This document shows positions 21,957 to 34,415 of a stretch of DNA of 64,000 nucleotides, in pieces. Made by a program: the position numbers and the translations under genes. Source of the DNA: Mauremys mutica (lineage: Eukaryota; Chordata; Testudines; Geoemydidae); assembly GCF_020497125.1 (NCBI RefSeq), contig NC_059081.1:62516768-62580767 (forward strand). Reading direction: 5' to 3'. Under the pieces are notes generated by a model. That model made no database searches. It was given only the letters and a program-made list of their open reading frames with translations, and was not told the origin of the DNA. Each line of letters opens with the position of its first letter. Position 1 is the stretch's first letter.

Positions 21957-22482
21957 GTGCATTTCCCCTTTAAGTGTGAAGAGTGGGGTCAGAAGTACAC
22001 TGCCTTGTTAATTAGATCAGCAAGCTGAGACCGGACTGCTGCTGCCTGAAAGCTCCCTCTGTTGTGTGTCCCCTGCTCTATGGAAGATGGGGTAAGCAGG
22101 GTGGAGGAGCAGGGGGGGAGGGAGACACCCTGACATTAGCCCCCCCCTCTTCCTCCTCCCTACACAGCAAGCAGGAGTCTTGGGGAGCAGCTCCAAGGCA
22201 GTGGGGGAAGGGACAGCTGCAGTTGGTAGCCTGGTGGGCAGCTTCTGCACAGGGAACTTAGGGAGAGCTGATGCGGGGCTGTCAGTCCACCCTGGTTCCA
22301 ACCACCCACTAGGTGGCTCCACCGGGCTGCTCTTTCTGCAAGCAGTGGACAAAGCAGTTGGCTGCCAAACGACGTTAGAAGGGAGCATTGCACAACTTTA
22401 AATGAGCACATTCCCTAATTGATCAGCAACATAACAACGAAACACCGTTAACTGGGACGATTTTAAGTGAGGAGTTACTGTA

Positions 22483-22980
22483 TTGAGATTACTGGTTGTG
22501 TTGGTAAACTGGCATTACTAGATTTCCACCTGTATTACTAAATTGCCCTGATCAATCCCAGGCTTGATGGTGGAAGGCATAATGGTGGCATAAAGGCACT
22601 TTATCTCTCTGTATCAAGTCTTGTCCTGAACCCAGCTTGGCTGGCATTGAAGACTGATCTCTAAAAATGGAGGGCTTGCAGGGGCGGACCCAGGGAATCA
22701 GATCTTTCCCTTTCATGAAACTGAGAGTAAGGATAAAATGTGCGTAAAAAAAATATTAGAGTCCCCAGTGCTTCAGTGTTTTGCCAGCACACAGGCTTCC
22801 AGGCACTATCACCCCCTTGCCATTGCTGATGTCGTCTCCACAGGAGAGTTGGTCTCTCAAATTGCTGTCATCTTCACACCGAGGACGACTGCATTGTCGC
22901 TCACAAGACCCATGTTGTTGTTTTTAATATAACTAGTCAGGAAGAGAATTTTGCCTTTTGCTTCAGGAGCTGCTCTAGAA
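22483..22980. other. Unique sequence, nothing recognised
   Basis: No supported feature. Confidence 0.4.
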
Positions 22981-23280
22981 CAGTGGTTTTCAAACTGCAG
23001 GTCGCAACCCAGTACTGGGTCGTGGAATGTCAGGCACTGGGTCATGGCGGCTCTGGTCAGCACCGCCAACTGCGCCATTAAAAGTCCCGTCGCCGGTGCT
23101 GCCTGCCTAAGGCAGGCTAGTCCCTACCTATCCTGGCTCCGCGCTGTGCCCCGGAAGCAGCCAGCAGCAGGTCCGGCTCCTACGCGGGGGAAACCACAAG
23201 GCTCCGTGCACTGCCTCCGCCCCAAGCACTGGCTCTGCACTCCCATTGGCCCCTGGTGGGGAGGGAAGATATGGGGCCAA
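22981..23280 (+). mobile_element. hAT-type element, right end missing
   Basis: The left end CAGTGGTTTTCAAACTGCAG is a Charlie-like hAT terminus, preceded by CTCTAGAA. The interior is GC-rich. No matching right terminus or duplicated target was found, so the copy is truncated or decayed. The right edge is approximate. Confidence 0.6.
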
Positions 23281-24084
23281 TTTTTCTGCTGATGTAAACT
23301 TTTGCAGCTCCATGGAACAATCACTCCCCCCACCCAACACATCATGCTGTGCAGAATATAATTTGGAATTGGAATCGTGATTTTTCAAGATATAAAAGCT
23401 ATGTTTCTGCAGATATATTTTTTTCTTTAATTTCAAGCCACAATTAACTTGGCTTTTCTTCATTCTGATAAATCTGTACTCTTGGCATTACGCTACCTAC
23501 TTGAGTCACATGGAGATTATATTTTTATTATAGTATCACTCAGGTGTATAAAGCGTTATCATTTTTGCTGCTGGCAAAAACAGTCATTTTCCTGACTTTC
23601 CCCCTCTCTGATTCTGTTTATTTTAGTAAACCTTGTATTTTCTTTCCTTTCATTAATGTAGAGCTATTTTAATATAAAATGCATGGGACTCGACAGTAAC
23701 ATGGGATTTTGTCTTAAATTACCTACATTTCTCTAGACACCTCCAATTTACAACAGTATTCAACAGCAGTGGCCCAAAACACTCCAGTAATATTAACTGT
23801 AAATTCTGGGGCCAGATTTTCAAGAGTTCTGCTTCCAATAGCTCCTATTTAGGCATGTAAATAAGTTTAAAAAATGCAGCCCCCTTTGTTATCAGAGGAA
23901 GCTGCTGAAACTGGTTCTCAGTCAGAACTGCGGGGTGCTGACCGCTTTACAAAACCCACCCAACCACTTTAGAATATCCAGCGACTTCATTCAAGTGCCT
24001 TAAGAGGAGCTGATCTCTTTGGAAAATCTGGCCTCAGGTTTGGGTATTGAGCATTTCCATCATGTCGGAGAATATTAGTGCAAT
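23281..24084. other. Mostly unique sequence
   Basis: At about 23815-23870 there is a short copy of the CCAGATTTTCAAGAG / GCTCCTATTTAGGC motif, a dispersed old repeat phrase. Nothing else is recognised. Confidence 0.4.
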
Positions 24085-24466
24085 ATGTTAATATACATAG
24101 AATTGGGCTTTTTTTTTTTTTTACAAATAGTTTATTCACCAAAAATACACACTTTTGGGTCAACTGAAAATATTTGCAAATTGTGGTCAAATCTGGCAAA
24201 TAGATTTGGCCCCCTCCCCCACCAAAAAAAGATTTGCTTTGTAAAAAGTCAAAACATTTCATTTTAAATTAATGTGACACTTAGAAATTTAGCTAGATTT
24301 ATTATATAAAAAAAAGTTTAACGTGCCCCCCCACATACTTCAAAATGAAACACTCCCCACGCCCCCCCCAAGATTTCTGTGTTGGGTCATCCTGAAATAC
24401 ATCTTTTTGTCTAGTTTTTTTTTGTTTAGTCGCTGAATGAAAAAAAAACATTGTTTGCTTGGCTCT
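24085..24466. repeat. AT-rich foldback repeat, copy E
   Basis: Poly-T and AAATTT-rich, ending TTGGCTCTAATT. Same compositional family as copies A and G. Confidence 0.4.
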
Positions 24467-25675
24467 AATTATAAGGGCAACTAAGTGCCATGCTGTCCCC
24501 GAATGTGTGTGACCCATTAAAATAACTAGGAATAGCACATGGGTTTCTAAGTCTAGAATTTGGCCCTATGACGTCCCTGGTCCTGGTCCTTGTTTGTGCA
24601 AAACTTACCTGGACTAAAATATGGCTTTTGTTTTTGTGAAGACAAAGCATTTGGCCAGATGTGTTTTAAGAAGAGGTTCAATTATCCTCCAAATAGCTAA
24701 TGTGTGAGAGAGAAAATTGTTTGTTCATCTAATAATTTCAACCCTTTATCCCCGGAGTGAGTAAAATTATAGTCTAACCTTCCCTTGTTTTTCTTAAGGG
24801 GACCTTTGCTTGGATTCATTTGCAATGTTATTGATTCTTATCCTGAAGCCAAGTAACAATAAACATCTTTGTTGCAGCTCACTAGTTCCGTTGAAAAGAA
24901 ATGTATTTTCTTTGTATTTCAGTCGCCCTCCCCAGGCTGTCTTGGACCTTTTTATGCCTATAGATCTGCTTGTGTAAAGCTACATTAGTGCTGTTTGTGA
25001 GGCATCTTTTTATCAGGTTGGTGAGCCCAGGAGCAAACCAGCCAGACATATGAATGTTACAGAGACAGATCCTGGGGTTAGCGGAACGATAAAACAACTA
25101 TTTACAGTATATGTTATTAAAGATAATGTTTGAAAGCCATTTCCCTCTGTGATCAATCAGCTCGCTCTCTCTTTTAAGAAAATAGAAATGCATAGATGAT
25201 CATACACCCTTGCTGTAAGAGGGAGAATATACGTCCTTTAGAAAGAAAATCACACCATATTGACGTTAAATTTAAGTGTAGCCCTTTCAAGATGTCTGTC
25301 TGGCTGTCTTCCCCAATTTATTATGATGCCTGGAAAGAAGATGCCTTTAGAATTAGGTCAGATGTTAAAGGAAAAATATAGAAAAAAATACATTTTCCAA
25401 ACTCTTGCATTTTGTTTTCATTTTCATCTTCAAAGCAAACCTTTTAATGTTTCTTTTGTGCCATAATTTATTCTCAGTAGGCTAGATTAAGAGGTGGTGC
25501 GTCTTTTTGTGTGTAAAAGATACATATTGGTAAATGGGTGTGAATCTAAGCCCACCTAGAGTGAGCATTACATTTGTGTACAGCACATATTGCAGGGAAT
25601 AGGGTGAATTTGTACGAGTCGTGGCTTTGACTCCATAAAGACTAATGCACACGGTTAACTTTATGTCTTGTAAGT
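24467..25675. other. Unique sequence, nothing recognised
   Basis: No supported feature in about 1.2 kb. Confidence 0.45.
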
Positions 25676-25870
25676 AGAGCTAGGTGGAACTTTTTTTGTC
25701 AAAATGTTGTCTCAATGAAAATGGCATTTTTCATTGAAACGGAATCATTTTAAAAATGTGCAAATGTTGAGGAAGGTGGGGAAGCTGGAAAGGACTTTTA
25801 AATGATTTCCCCCCCCCCATTTTAGAACAAAATTTTAGAATTCCCCTGAATTTTATTTTGGCTTTTCATT
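25676..25870. repeat. AT-rich foldback repeat, copy F
   Basis: Begins AGAGCTAGGTGGAAC and continues with CAATGAAAATGGCATTTTTC. The right end is not clear. Confidence 0.4.
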
Positions 25871-26595
25871 TTGATATTTTATTATTTCTGTCTCATTACA
25901 TGTCAGTATTATGCACTATTATCAATTCAATGGCGGAATGACAGACTATATCAACTATTCAGTTGTGTCTGACTTGGGTGGTGGTTGTAAATCATTTGCG
26001 ATCAACTGTAGGTGCAGAGGTAAAGCACTCAAACGTGTTTAATCAGTTAGACCACAGCCAACACTTAATATACAATACAAATAATAAACCGGTGCCAAAA
26101 TAATTTATCATGACGTTGCGGGACTGCTTTCTAATGGCCAAAGCTAGGAAATTAAGGCTGAAACGCATTCTTGATTCCCTTCACCCTGCTCTGTCTGAGA
26201 ACACTATAATGAAAGAAATTCACAAGGCAGAATTGCCTCCATTTTGTGGATACCCTGGAGTACTTCCTGTGGCGGCATTTCTCTTACCTTCTGAGTAATT
26301 GAAGTTCCTTCTGTGCTATTCTATACGTCCAGGGTTTGATTCTCTCTGACTTCTTATTGGAGATTGAGTTTCCTGCCTTTTTGCGTGACTTCATTCACAC
26401 TAGCTATTGGCATTACTGTTTACAGCTATCCGCCTATACAGAAATATTACTGTATTAGGGCCTGATTTTTGCAAAGGGAGCCAAGGAGACAGGCACTTAG
26501 GCCCTCAGGGATCCCTTTGCAGCATGGAGATGTTAGGTGAAAAAGCGTGGTCTGTGGCCAATATGGGACTTGGAATGAGGTATCTGAGTTTAGGA
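25871..26595. other. Unique sequence, nothing recognised
   Basis: No supported feature. Confidence 0.4.
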
Positions 26596-28705
26596 CCATA
26601 AAACGGCAATACTGGGTCAGACCAAAGGTCCATCTAGCCGAGTATCCTGTCTTCCAACAGTGGCCAATGCCAGGTGCCTCAGAAGGAATGAACAGAACAG
26701 GTAAATCATCAAGTGATCTGTCCCCTATTCCCAGCTTCTGGCAAACAGAGGCGGGGGATGCCATGCCTGCCCATCCTGCCTGATAGCCATTGATGGATCT
26801 ATCCTCCATGAACTTATCTAGTTTTTTTTAACCCTGTTAGTCTTTGCCTTCACAACATCCTCTGGCAAAGAGTTCCACAGGTTGACTGTACGTTGTGTGA
26901 AGAAATACTTCCTTTGTTTTAAATCTGCTGCCTATTAATTTCATTTGGTGGCTCCTAGTTCTTGTGTTATGAGAAGGAGTAAATAACATTTCTTTATTTA
27001 CTTTCTCCACACAAGTCATAGTTTCATAGACCTCTCATAGTCATAATTTCATAGACCTCTTTCTCATAGTCGTCTCTCTTCCAAGCTAAAAAGTCCTTGT
27101 CTTATTATTCTCTCCTCATACAGAAGCAGTTCTATACCCATAATAATGTTTTGTTGTCCTTTTCTGAACCTTTTCCAATTCCAATATATCTTTTTTGAAA
27201 TGGGCCGCTTACATCTGTACACAGTATTCAAGATGTGGGCATACCATGGATTTATATAGAGGTAATATCCTATTTTCTGTCTTATTATCTATCCCTTTCT
27301 TAATGATTCCCAACATTATGTTCTCTTTTTTTTCGACTGCCGCTGCACATTGAGTGGATGTGTTCAGAGAACTATCCACAATGATTTCAAGATCTCTTTC
27401 TAATTTAGACCCCATCATTTCATATGTATAGTTGGGATTATGTTTTCCAAAGTGCATCACTTTGTGTTTATCAACATTGAATTTCATCTGCCATTTTGTT
27501 GCCCAGTCTCCCAGTTTTGAGAGATCCTTATGTAGCTCTTTGCAGTCTGCCTGGAACTTACCCCTTTTTCCAGATCATTTATGAATATGTTGAATAGGAC
27601 TAGTCCCAGTACAAACCCCTGGGGGACACCAGCATTTACCTCTCTCCATTCTGAAAACTGACCACTTATTCCTACCCATTGTTTCCTATCTTTTAACTGG
27701 TTACCAATCCATAAGAGGACCTTCCCTCTTATCCCATGACAGTTTACTTTGCTTAAGAGCCTTTGGTGAGGGACCTTGTTAAAGGCTTTCTGAACATCTA
27801 AGTACACTAGATCCCCCTTGTCCACATGCTTGTTGACCCCCTCAAAGAATTCTAGTAGATTGGTGAGGCATGATTTCCCTTTGCAAAACCCATATTGACT
27901 CTTCTCCAACAAATTATGTTCATCTATGTGTCTGACAATTTTCTTCTTTACTGTAGTTTCAACCAGTTTGCCTGGTACTGAAGTCAGGTTTACTGGCCTG
28001 TAATTGCGGGGTTCACTTCTGGAGCCCTTTTTAAAAATTGGCGTCACATTAGCTATCCTCCAGTTGTTTGGTACAGAAGCTGATTTAAATGATAGGTTAC
28101 AGATGACAGTTAGTAGTTCTGCAATTTCACATTTGAGTTCCTTCAGAACTCTTGGGTGAATACCATCTGGTCCTGGTGACATTACTTTTAGTTTATCAAT
28201 TTGTTCCAAAACCTCCTTTAATGACACCTCAATCTGTGAAAGTTCCTCAGATTTGTCACCTAAAAAGAATGGCTCAGGTTTGGGACTCTCCCTCACATCC
28301 TCAGCCATGAAGACTGATGCAAGGAATTCATTTAGTTTCTCCGCAATGGCTTTATCATCCTTGAGTGCTCCATTAGCATCTCGGTCATCCAGTGACCACA
28401 TTGGTTGTTTAGCAGGCTTCCTGCTTCTGATGTACTTTTTTTTGCTATTACTTTTTGAGTCTTTGGCTAGTTGTTTTTCAAATTCTTTTTTGGCCTTCAT
28501 AATTATATTTTTACACTTCATTAGCCAGAATTTATGCTCCTTTCCGTTTTCGTCACTAGGATTTAACTTCCACTTTTTAAAGGATGCCTTTTTGGCTCTC
28601 ACTGCTTCTTTTACTTTGTTGTTTAGCCACGGTTCTGTCTTGGCTCTGATTTTGGATCACTGGGTGAGCTTGATCGTGTCATTTATGCCAAAACGTTTAA
28701 GCTGG
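26596..28705 (-). mobile_element. CR1 LINE, second subfamily, 5'-truncated and broken
   Basis: The minus-strand element has a 3' UTR of the type with GGTCAGACCAAAGGTCCATC (about 26618-26637), unlike the CR1 at 11 kb. Coding sequence runs from about 28700 to 26800. A small duplication of CATAGTTTCATAGACCTC type at 27015-27065 and further indels break the frame. Confidence 0.88.
26830..28690 (-). pseudogene. CR1 ORF2 reverse transcriptase pseudogene
   Basis: A 372-codon open frame (27484-28602) holds the N-terminal RT region, motif A VYLDVQKAF and motif B GVPQGFVLG. The frame then runs into LEKGVSSRQTAKSYIR, where related copies have the catalytic FADDTKL box. Comparison with the copy at 57.1-58.5 kb shows about 60 bp missing around 27555-27575. 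A second frame (27209-27487) continues with KFNVDKHKVMHFGKHN. Upstream of 28602 the related sequence continues through a stop. The enzyme cannot be active without the two catalytic aspartates. Confidence 0.85.
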
Positions 28706-28854
28706 GTTGCCTAAATGTATGAACCCAGGCTTACATTTCCAAAAGTATCCACTGATTCTGAGTGCCTCAGTTTTGGGGTGCTCAAATGTCTGTCTTACTC
28801 TGGAAACTCAAGTTAGTGGGCACTTAAAAAATTGAGGCTCAGGTCCGTATTTAG

Positions 28855-28990
28855 TCAGCTCAGCAATGGCTCAGTTGGGCAAAGTGCTCAGCACTACGGC
28901 CTCGACCCAGCAAAGCAGTTGCTTACCAGTAAACATGTAATAAGTCCCATTGGCGTCAATGGCACTACAGGACAACCCCTATTTTATGAA
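28855..28990. repeat. Old dispersed repeat with 'cccattggcgtcaatgg' phrase
   Basis: The order CAAAGCA..AAACATGT..TCCCATTGGCGTCAATGG resembles a second segment at 31.2 kb. This phrase is common in reptile DNA and probably marks an ancient repeat family. Confidence 0.35.
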
Positions 28991-29092
28991 CTAATTGGGA
29001 TTGAGGAGTTCATAAAGTCAAATGCTCATAACGCTGAACACTTTGTGGAAGCCAATTAATAATTAACAAGGATTTGAAGAGATCTTAATGAA

Positions 29093-29500
29093 TGTTAGTT
29101 AGTTAGCATGAGTTAGGCTAGCTGTGACCCTAATGATGTGAGATTTGTAGAAACAAGATAATGTAAGACAGAGTGAACTGTGTGAAAAGTCATTACGACC
29201 TTGCAATGTGCAGTCGTGCTTTTTTCTAGTAGTGAGACAAATAAGATAGCAAAGAGGCTTATGTATAAACAAATGCAAATGTTTTCTTTTACTGTCTCCA
29301 TTACTGTTAGCTATTGTCTGTAACAAAGGTATAAATGCTTGTAGTAATTGTTTACTAATTGAGAGAGACCTGTCCGGGACAAGGGGCAACCCTGTTTCCT
29401 AGGACACTCCCTCCCTCTATTGTAATTACTAGAGAAAGAATAAAGTATTTGATTTTGCTGCACCCAAACAGAAAGCGAGAACTGAGGTTTTTCTCCGACA
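29093..29500 (+). repeat. Candidate solo LTR
   Basis: It begins TGTTAG and ends CGACA, with TATAAAT at 29330-29336 and AATAAA at 29439-29444, about 108 bp apart. This is the U3-R-U5 layout of a retroviral LTR in plus orientation. I see no second copy in the window and no clean target duplication, so it may be solo, decayed, or mis-bounded. Confidence 0.45.
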
Positions 29501-31204
29501 ACTTCATGATCGCACTAGATATGGAGCATTGCATCTCCGCCGCCTTGTCCTTCAAACCACCGCAAAGCGATTTCCAAAGCACTGACCCCATCGGACCCGG
29601 AAGGGATGTCGACTTCTTCATTCACCTCACTCTCATTATGTGATTTCTCACTCCCCCTCCCTTGGTGGTTTGTCTGACAGGCCATTTGCAAGGTGGGTGT
29701 TCAGAAAACCGAGGTCCTGCTTTACTCGTTTGCTTAGAGGTGAGTATATGAGTTAGTGCTTTGCTGGATTGGGATGCGGGGCCTCCACATCTTACAGGGT
29801 TTGAGTTCTGATTTTTTTGGGGAGGTGCTGAAGTTGAATAGATTCCATTGACTCCAATAGGAGCTGCGGGTGCTCAGAGCCTCTGAAAACAGGCCTCTTT
29901 TTTAGATGCTTCAATATGGATTTTAAGTGCCTCACTTCAGCCACCCATGGTTGAAAATGATGGCCCCCCCATGTGTAAAACAGTACCTCCACCTGTAAAA
30001 CACCTGTAAAACAGCGCTAATGGTTCTGATCGACCTCATGGGGATGTTGGGAGGGTTAATTTATTAAAACACTGAGATCCTCTGCTGCAAAATATGCAAG
30101 AACTGAGGCGCATGATTGTTTTTCTACTTTAAAGGCCCCAGACACTCTACAAAACCTGCCATAATCCACAGTGGCCGGGGCCATCACTGCAGCAGCTGAT
30201 TATGCACTAACTTTCCGTGGGACTTGACTCAAAAGTCACATGGGGATTTTTGAAAATCCCACATGGGCATCAGAAACACTGGGCCGTTTTGGCAGCATAC
30301 GTGAACAATCGGAGAATCTCTTGTCCGTTTTACCGATTGGCTTCAGTGAAGAGAATAGCTCTGTGTTGCTGATTGTACTTACCAGATTCCCCTTGAGACC
30401 ACCTTGTACTTGATCTGACTGAGACCATTTCTTGGCTCCTTGTACATCTCTGATAATTGACTCATTCCATCCCGTTACACTGTTTGGAATTGTATAATTT
30501 CTTCCCCTTTAATTGGGGTTGGAGGGAGCCAGATGTCCTCGAAGAATTGCTCTTATCCCCTAGTCCTTATAGACTGTTTTCTTCCTGGATTAAACCATTT
30601 CCCCTTGAGTCTTGTAGCTGTTGAGATGAAACTCCGACTGTACTGTCTTAAAGTTCCCCTTATTATATTTTTCCTCCTTGTCCGTCACTGAAGAGACTGC
30701 TTCCAACTGCAACTCTGTGAAGCAAAATGGAGCCAGTTCCTCATCTGATGTAAATCAGTATCACTCCACTGGAGAGGGGGCCATTGGGAACTACTTCCAA
30801 TCTGTTTTCATGTCTGCTTTGTTATATGGTGATATAATGAGGAGGCAGCCCTGGCCCGCATGCATGGCAATGGATTGAGAGGCAAAGGAGTTAAGACGGA
30901 TTTATGTCAGCAGAGGATCTGTCACACTGTATCCAGGAAATGTCTCTGAAAATATCTGTACGTCCAGGAACTAAATCTGTTCATAAAATCATTGAACCTA
31001 ATAACTGGCGGTAATTCCAGGCTGTGCTCCTTTGTGGTAGCAGGGGATTCCCTTTTGTTACGTGAAGTTCTTTTCCCTTAAGGTACTATATACTGTATAT
31101 AGCTATAGTATTGCTCAAATACACCGCAAACCACTTCACGTCATTGATACACTCAAAGCAGTGTCCTACATCGGTTACGGGCAGGGGCAAGGCGTATGAC
31201 GGGT
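29501..31204. other. Unique sequence, nothing recognised
   Basis: No supported feature in about 1.7 kb. The first 140 bases could be LTR-adjacent viral sequence. Confidence 0.4.
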
Positions 31205-31320
31205 GCTAGTGGTAGGTTATGGTTACAGCAAGGTACTTAAGCACGTGCCTGACTTTAAACATGTGAACAATCCCGTCGACCTCAGTGGGAACTACTCAGG
31301 TGCTTGGAGTTTTGGCATGT
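31205..31320. repeat. Old dispersed repeat, second copy
   Basis: Contains TTAAGCACGTGCCTGACTTT, AAACATGTGAACAATCCC and CTCAGTGGGAACTACTCAGG, in the same order as the segment at 28.9 kb. Confidence 0.35.
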
Positions 31321-32303
31321 ACTGACGTTCCTTGCTGCATTGGCTCCAGATTTAATAGAGCAGGTACGAAGCAGGGGACGTTAACCGAGTGCCAGAGAAT
31401 GGGAAACTGGAAGCAAAAGTCAGATTCTGCTTGGGTTACGCGTGCTGTATGTCCCGCCACCCCATCCTGACCCTCCCACCCTGAACTCCTTGGGTTACCT
31501 TCCGTTAAGCAGGATCCATAGTATCCTTGATGGAGTAGGTGCAGAGTATTGGCATGACCCAGCTATCCTCTTCCTCTAAAGGGATCCTCCAATTTGGAGA
31601 TGGTTTTGTCCACAGGAAAATGAACTGGGGAACTGATTGGTTTTGTTGTCTGTGTAATGAATGGCTTTACTCATGCTAGCTTTCTAATCTTGCCTGCACA
31701 GGGCTAAACTTTCATTTAAATCAAACTTTCTGAAGATGTTAATTATAGCAGGGAGGGGACAATGTATGGTGCTTTCTGAGAGGCCTGCTGGAAAATGCAT
31801 ATCCTTTGGTTTTGATCCCTGAAACCAACTGAGCAGTAGTGATTCCCCGTCCACATGGGGGCAAAATGATTCCATCTTCCTCCTGCTTAGGGATATGCCT
31901 CTCGTGTTGTTTGTGATTTGTTGAAAATGTTCTGCTTCTTTCTAGCCCTTCCCTTGTTTCTTCCTAAGCAGCTATTGTGTGAAAATCCTTGAGACTTGCT
32001 GCTATTATTATTTTTTTTAACTAGGACATTTTACATTGTTATCTTTGAAGATCTGCCTCCTAGCCTGGCATGATGGAAGGACAAGGCACATTTCTACTAC
32101 CTACCGCCAAGGGGGGGTCTTTTAGCACGAGAGAAATTATTTCACCAATGATTTTAAATTGGCTGCATTAAGAAAGGCATTACCCTTGAAAGGGTAGGTT
32201 AATGAAGTGTGATTTTTGAAATGACTTCTGCTTAGCTATATAGTAACCTGACTGCTCCTCGTGCTGGAAACTCCTGAAGATGTGCTACAGCACTGCAACA
32301 TGA
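31321..32303. other. Unique sequence, nothing recognised
   Basis: No supported feature. Confidence 0.4.
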
Positions 32304-33110
32304 ATCATAGAAATGCAGGACTGGAAGGGACCTTGATAGTTCATCTAGTCCAGTCCCACGCGCTGAGGCAGGATTAAGTATTATCTAGACCATCCCTGAC
32401 AGCTATTTGTCTAACCTGCTCTTAAAAATCTCTGATGAGGGAGATTCCACAACCTCCCTAGCTCATTTGTTACACTGCTTAACTACCCTTAAAGTTAGGA
32501 AGTTTTTCCTAATGTCAAACCTAAATCTCCTTTGCTGCAGTTTTTACCCATTACTTCTTGTCCTGTCCTCAGTGGACAAGGAGAACAATTTATTACCCTT
32601 CTCTTTATAACAACCTTTTACATACTTGAAGACTCTTATCATGTCCCCTCTGGCTTCTCTTCTCCAGACTAAACAAACCCAGTCTTTTCTTGTAGGTTTT
32701 CTAGACTTTTAACCATTTTTGGAGAAAGTCCAGAGGAAAGCAACAATTTGTCCACATCTTTCCTGAAGTGCCATGCCCAGAACTGGACACAATACTCCAG
32801 TTGAGGCCTTATCAACTGCTGACTAGAGTAGGATAATTACTTCTAGTGTCATGCTTACAACACTCCTGCTAATATATCCCAGAATGATGTTCACTTTTTT
32901 GCAACCATATTACATTGTTGACTCGTATTTAGATTGTGATCCCCTCTGACACCCCGGATCCTCTTGTGCAGTCATTTCTCATTTTGTATTTGTGCAATTG
33001 ATTATTCCTTCATAAATGGAGTACTTTGCATTTGTCCATTATTGAATTTCATCCTATTTATTTCAGACCATTTCTCCAGTTTGTCAAAAGCATTTTGAAC
33101 TCTAATCTTC
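32304..33110 (-). mobile_element. CR1 LINE remnant, old
   Basis: The 3' tail (ATCATAGAAATGCAGGACTG) is followed by diverged ORF2 C-terminal sequence on the minus strand. A short frame near the right end still reads AFDKLEKWSEINRMKF, equivalent to the post-RT segment of other CR1 copies. Multiple stops and indels make it non-functional. Confidence 0.75.
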
Positions 33111-33696
33111 CCAAGTGCTTGCAATCTCTCCCATGAAGTGGATTTGCATGAGAAACTTGGGGTTGTCAGCAAAGGGGAAGACCTTTCAAAACATCTAGGC
33201 TTGAAACACCTAAACCAATATTTTGTTAAAGTCTTTGTATCCATCTGAGCTTTAATTTTATTAGGGATATTTTGTTGCTTTGAAATGTGAAAAAGGTTGA
33301 AATCCAGCCCCTAATGAAGTCAGTGGGAATTTTGCCATTTTTGACTTCAGTGAGGACTTCATTCAATGTATCCAATATGGATCCTGCTGAAAAAAAATAT
33401 TTGACAAAGACTTGTTGGGGGCTTGGGCTAACATGTGGGGAGGCAAATGACTGCGGGGGAGAAGTGGGGAAAATGGGATCCCCCACCATATGCCTCATCT
33501 GCTTTGCTCCCCCCCATTTCCCACCCCCCCATGCCACACATCCCATTCACCCCCTTGGGGGCTAGGACCACAACTGTTTAAAATGGCAGCTTAGATTCTG
33601 CCACATCCATGCATCATTGAAAATATTTGTAGACAAATCCCAAAGCAAGGAACAGATTTGATAAATAAGGGGAAATAACTTTGATTGGCAAAGTGC

Positions 33697-33728
<32 letters not shown>

Positions 33729-34414
33729 GTGTTTGCGGGAACTTGGGCTCTTTTGAGCTAGATGGGCACCAAAAAAGACTCAACGGGACAAATTTAATAA
33801 AGGGTTTGTCTGTAATTATGTATGAGAGTTTTGCTTGAAAATAAGTCAGAATTTCAGAAATTACTGATGATGATGATGCGCTGCAAATGTAGGGAATATA
33901 CAATGTATTCTTCATAGGAAGCAAAGAGGTTAAATGGAAGAACTGAACCTTAAATGTGGAGTCATGACTAGTGGCTCTCTACCCAGCACTAACACAGTGA
34001 CTTTGTCTCCTTCTAGTGGCTAGACCATGAAGAGAGCTTTATGGCTAGAGACCCATGCTTTTAGATCCAGAGGCTTCCAAAATTTAGACTCGCAGGTCAC
34101 CCATAGAGGCATCATTGCACCAATAATATAGTCATATGTAAATACAGAATCTCTAGAATGAATAGACATTTTTTTAGATTCATTAAATATCTGTTGTATA
34201 GTAGTGTTGTTGTCTCATCGATCTTCTTCCTTTAGCATATGCAACTGTGGTCTTCCATAAAAATAGTATTACTTCAGTTGCATATATTTCCATGAAAAAT
34301 GCAATATTCTAAAATATAGAGGCACTAGATTTTATTGGCATAATTGCAGTGTATGCTAATACAGTACATTATTGACTGGATTTTCCACACACTTATTGCA
34401 AAGTGCTACCACTC
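33111..34414. other. Unique sequence with simple repeats
   Basis: Contains C-rich patches at about 33509-33529 and the GT array listed separately. No gene seen. Confidence 0.4.
33700..33728. repeat. (GT)n microsatellite
   Basis: About fourteen GT units. Confidence 0.9.
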
Positions 34415-34415
34415 T

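Larger units (their letters stand above)
21520..22480. mobile_element. Tc1/mariner-type non-autonomous element, 961 bp
   Basis: The inverted ends are CAGTAACTCCTCGCTTAA and, on the other strand, CAGTAACTCCTCACTTAA. TA dinucleotides flank it (21518-21519, 22481-22482), the target duplication of Tc1/mariner/pogo elements. There is no transposase frame inside. It carries two microsatellite patches and a GC-rich middle. Confidence 0.88.

Noticed and set aside
28253..28714. 153-codon plus-strand frame
   Set aside because: It is antisense to the CR1 reverse-transcriptase frame, which is the real coding strand.
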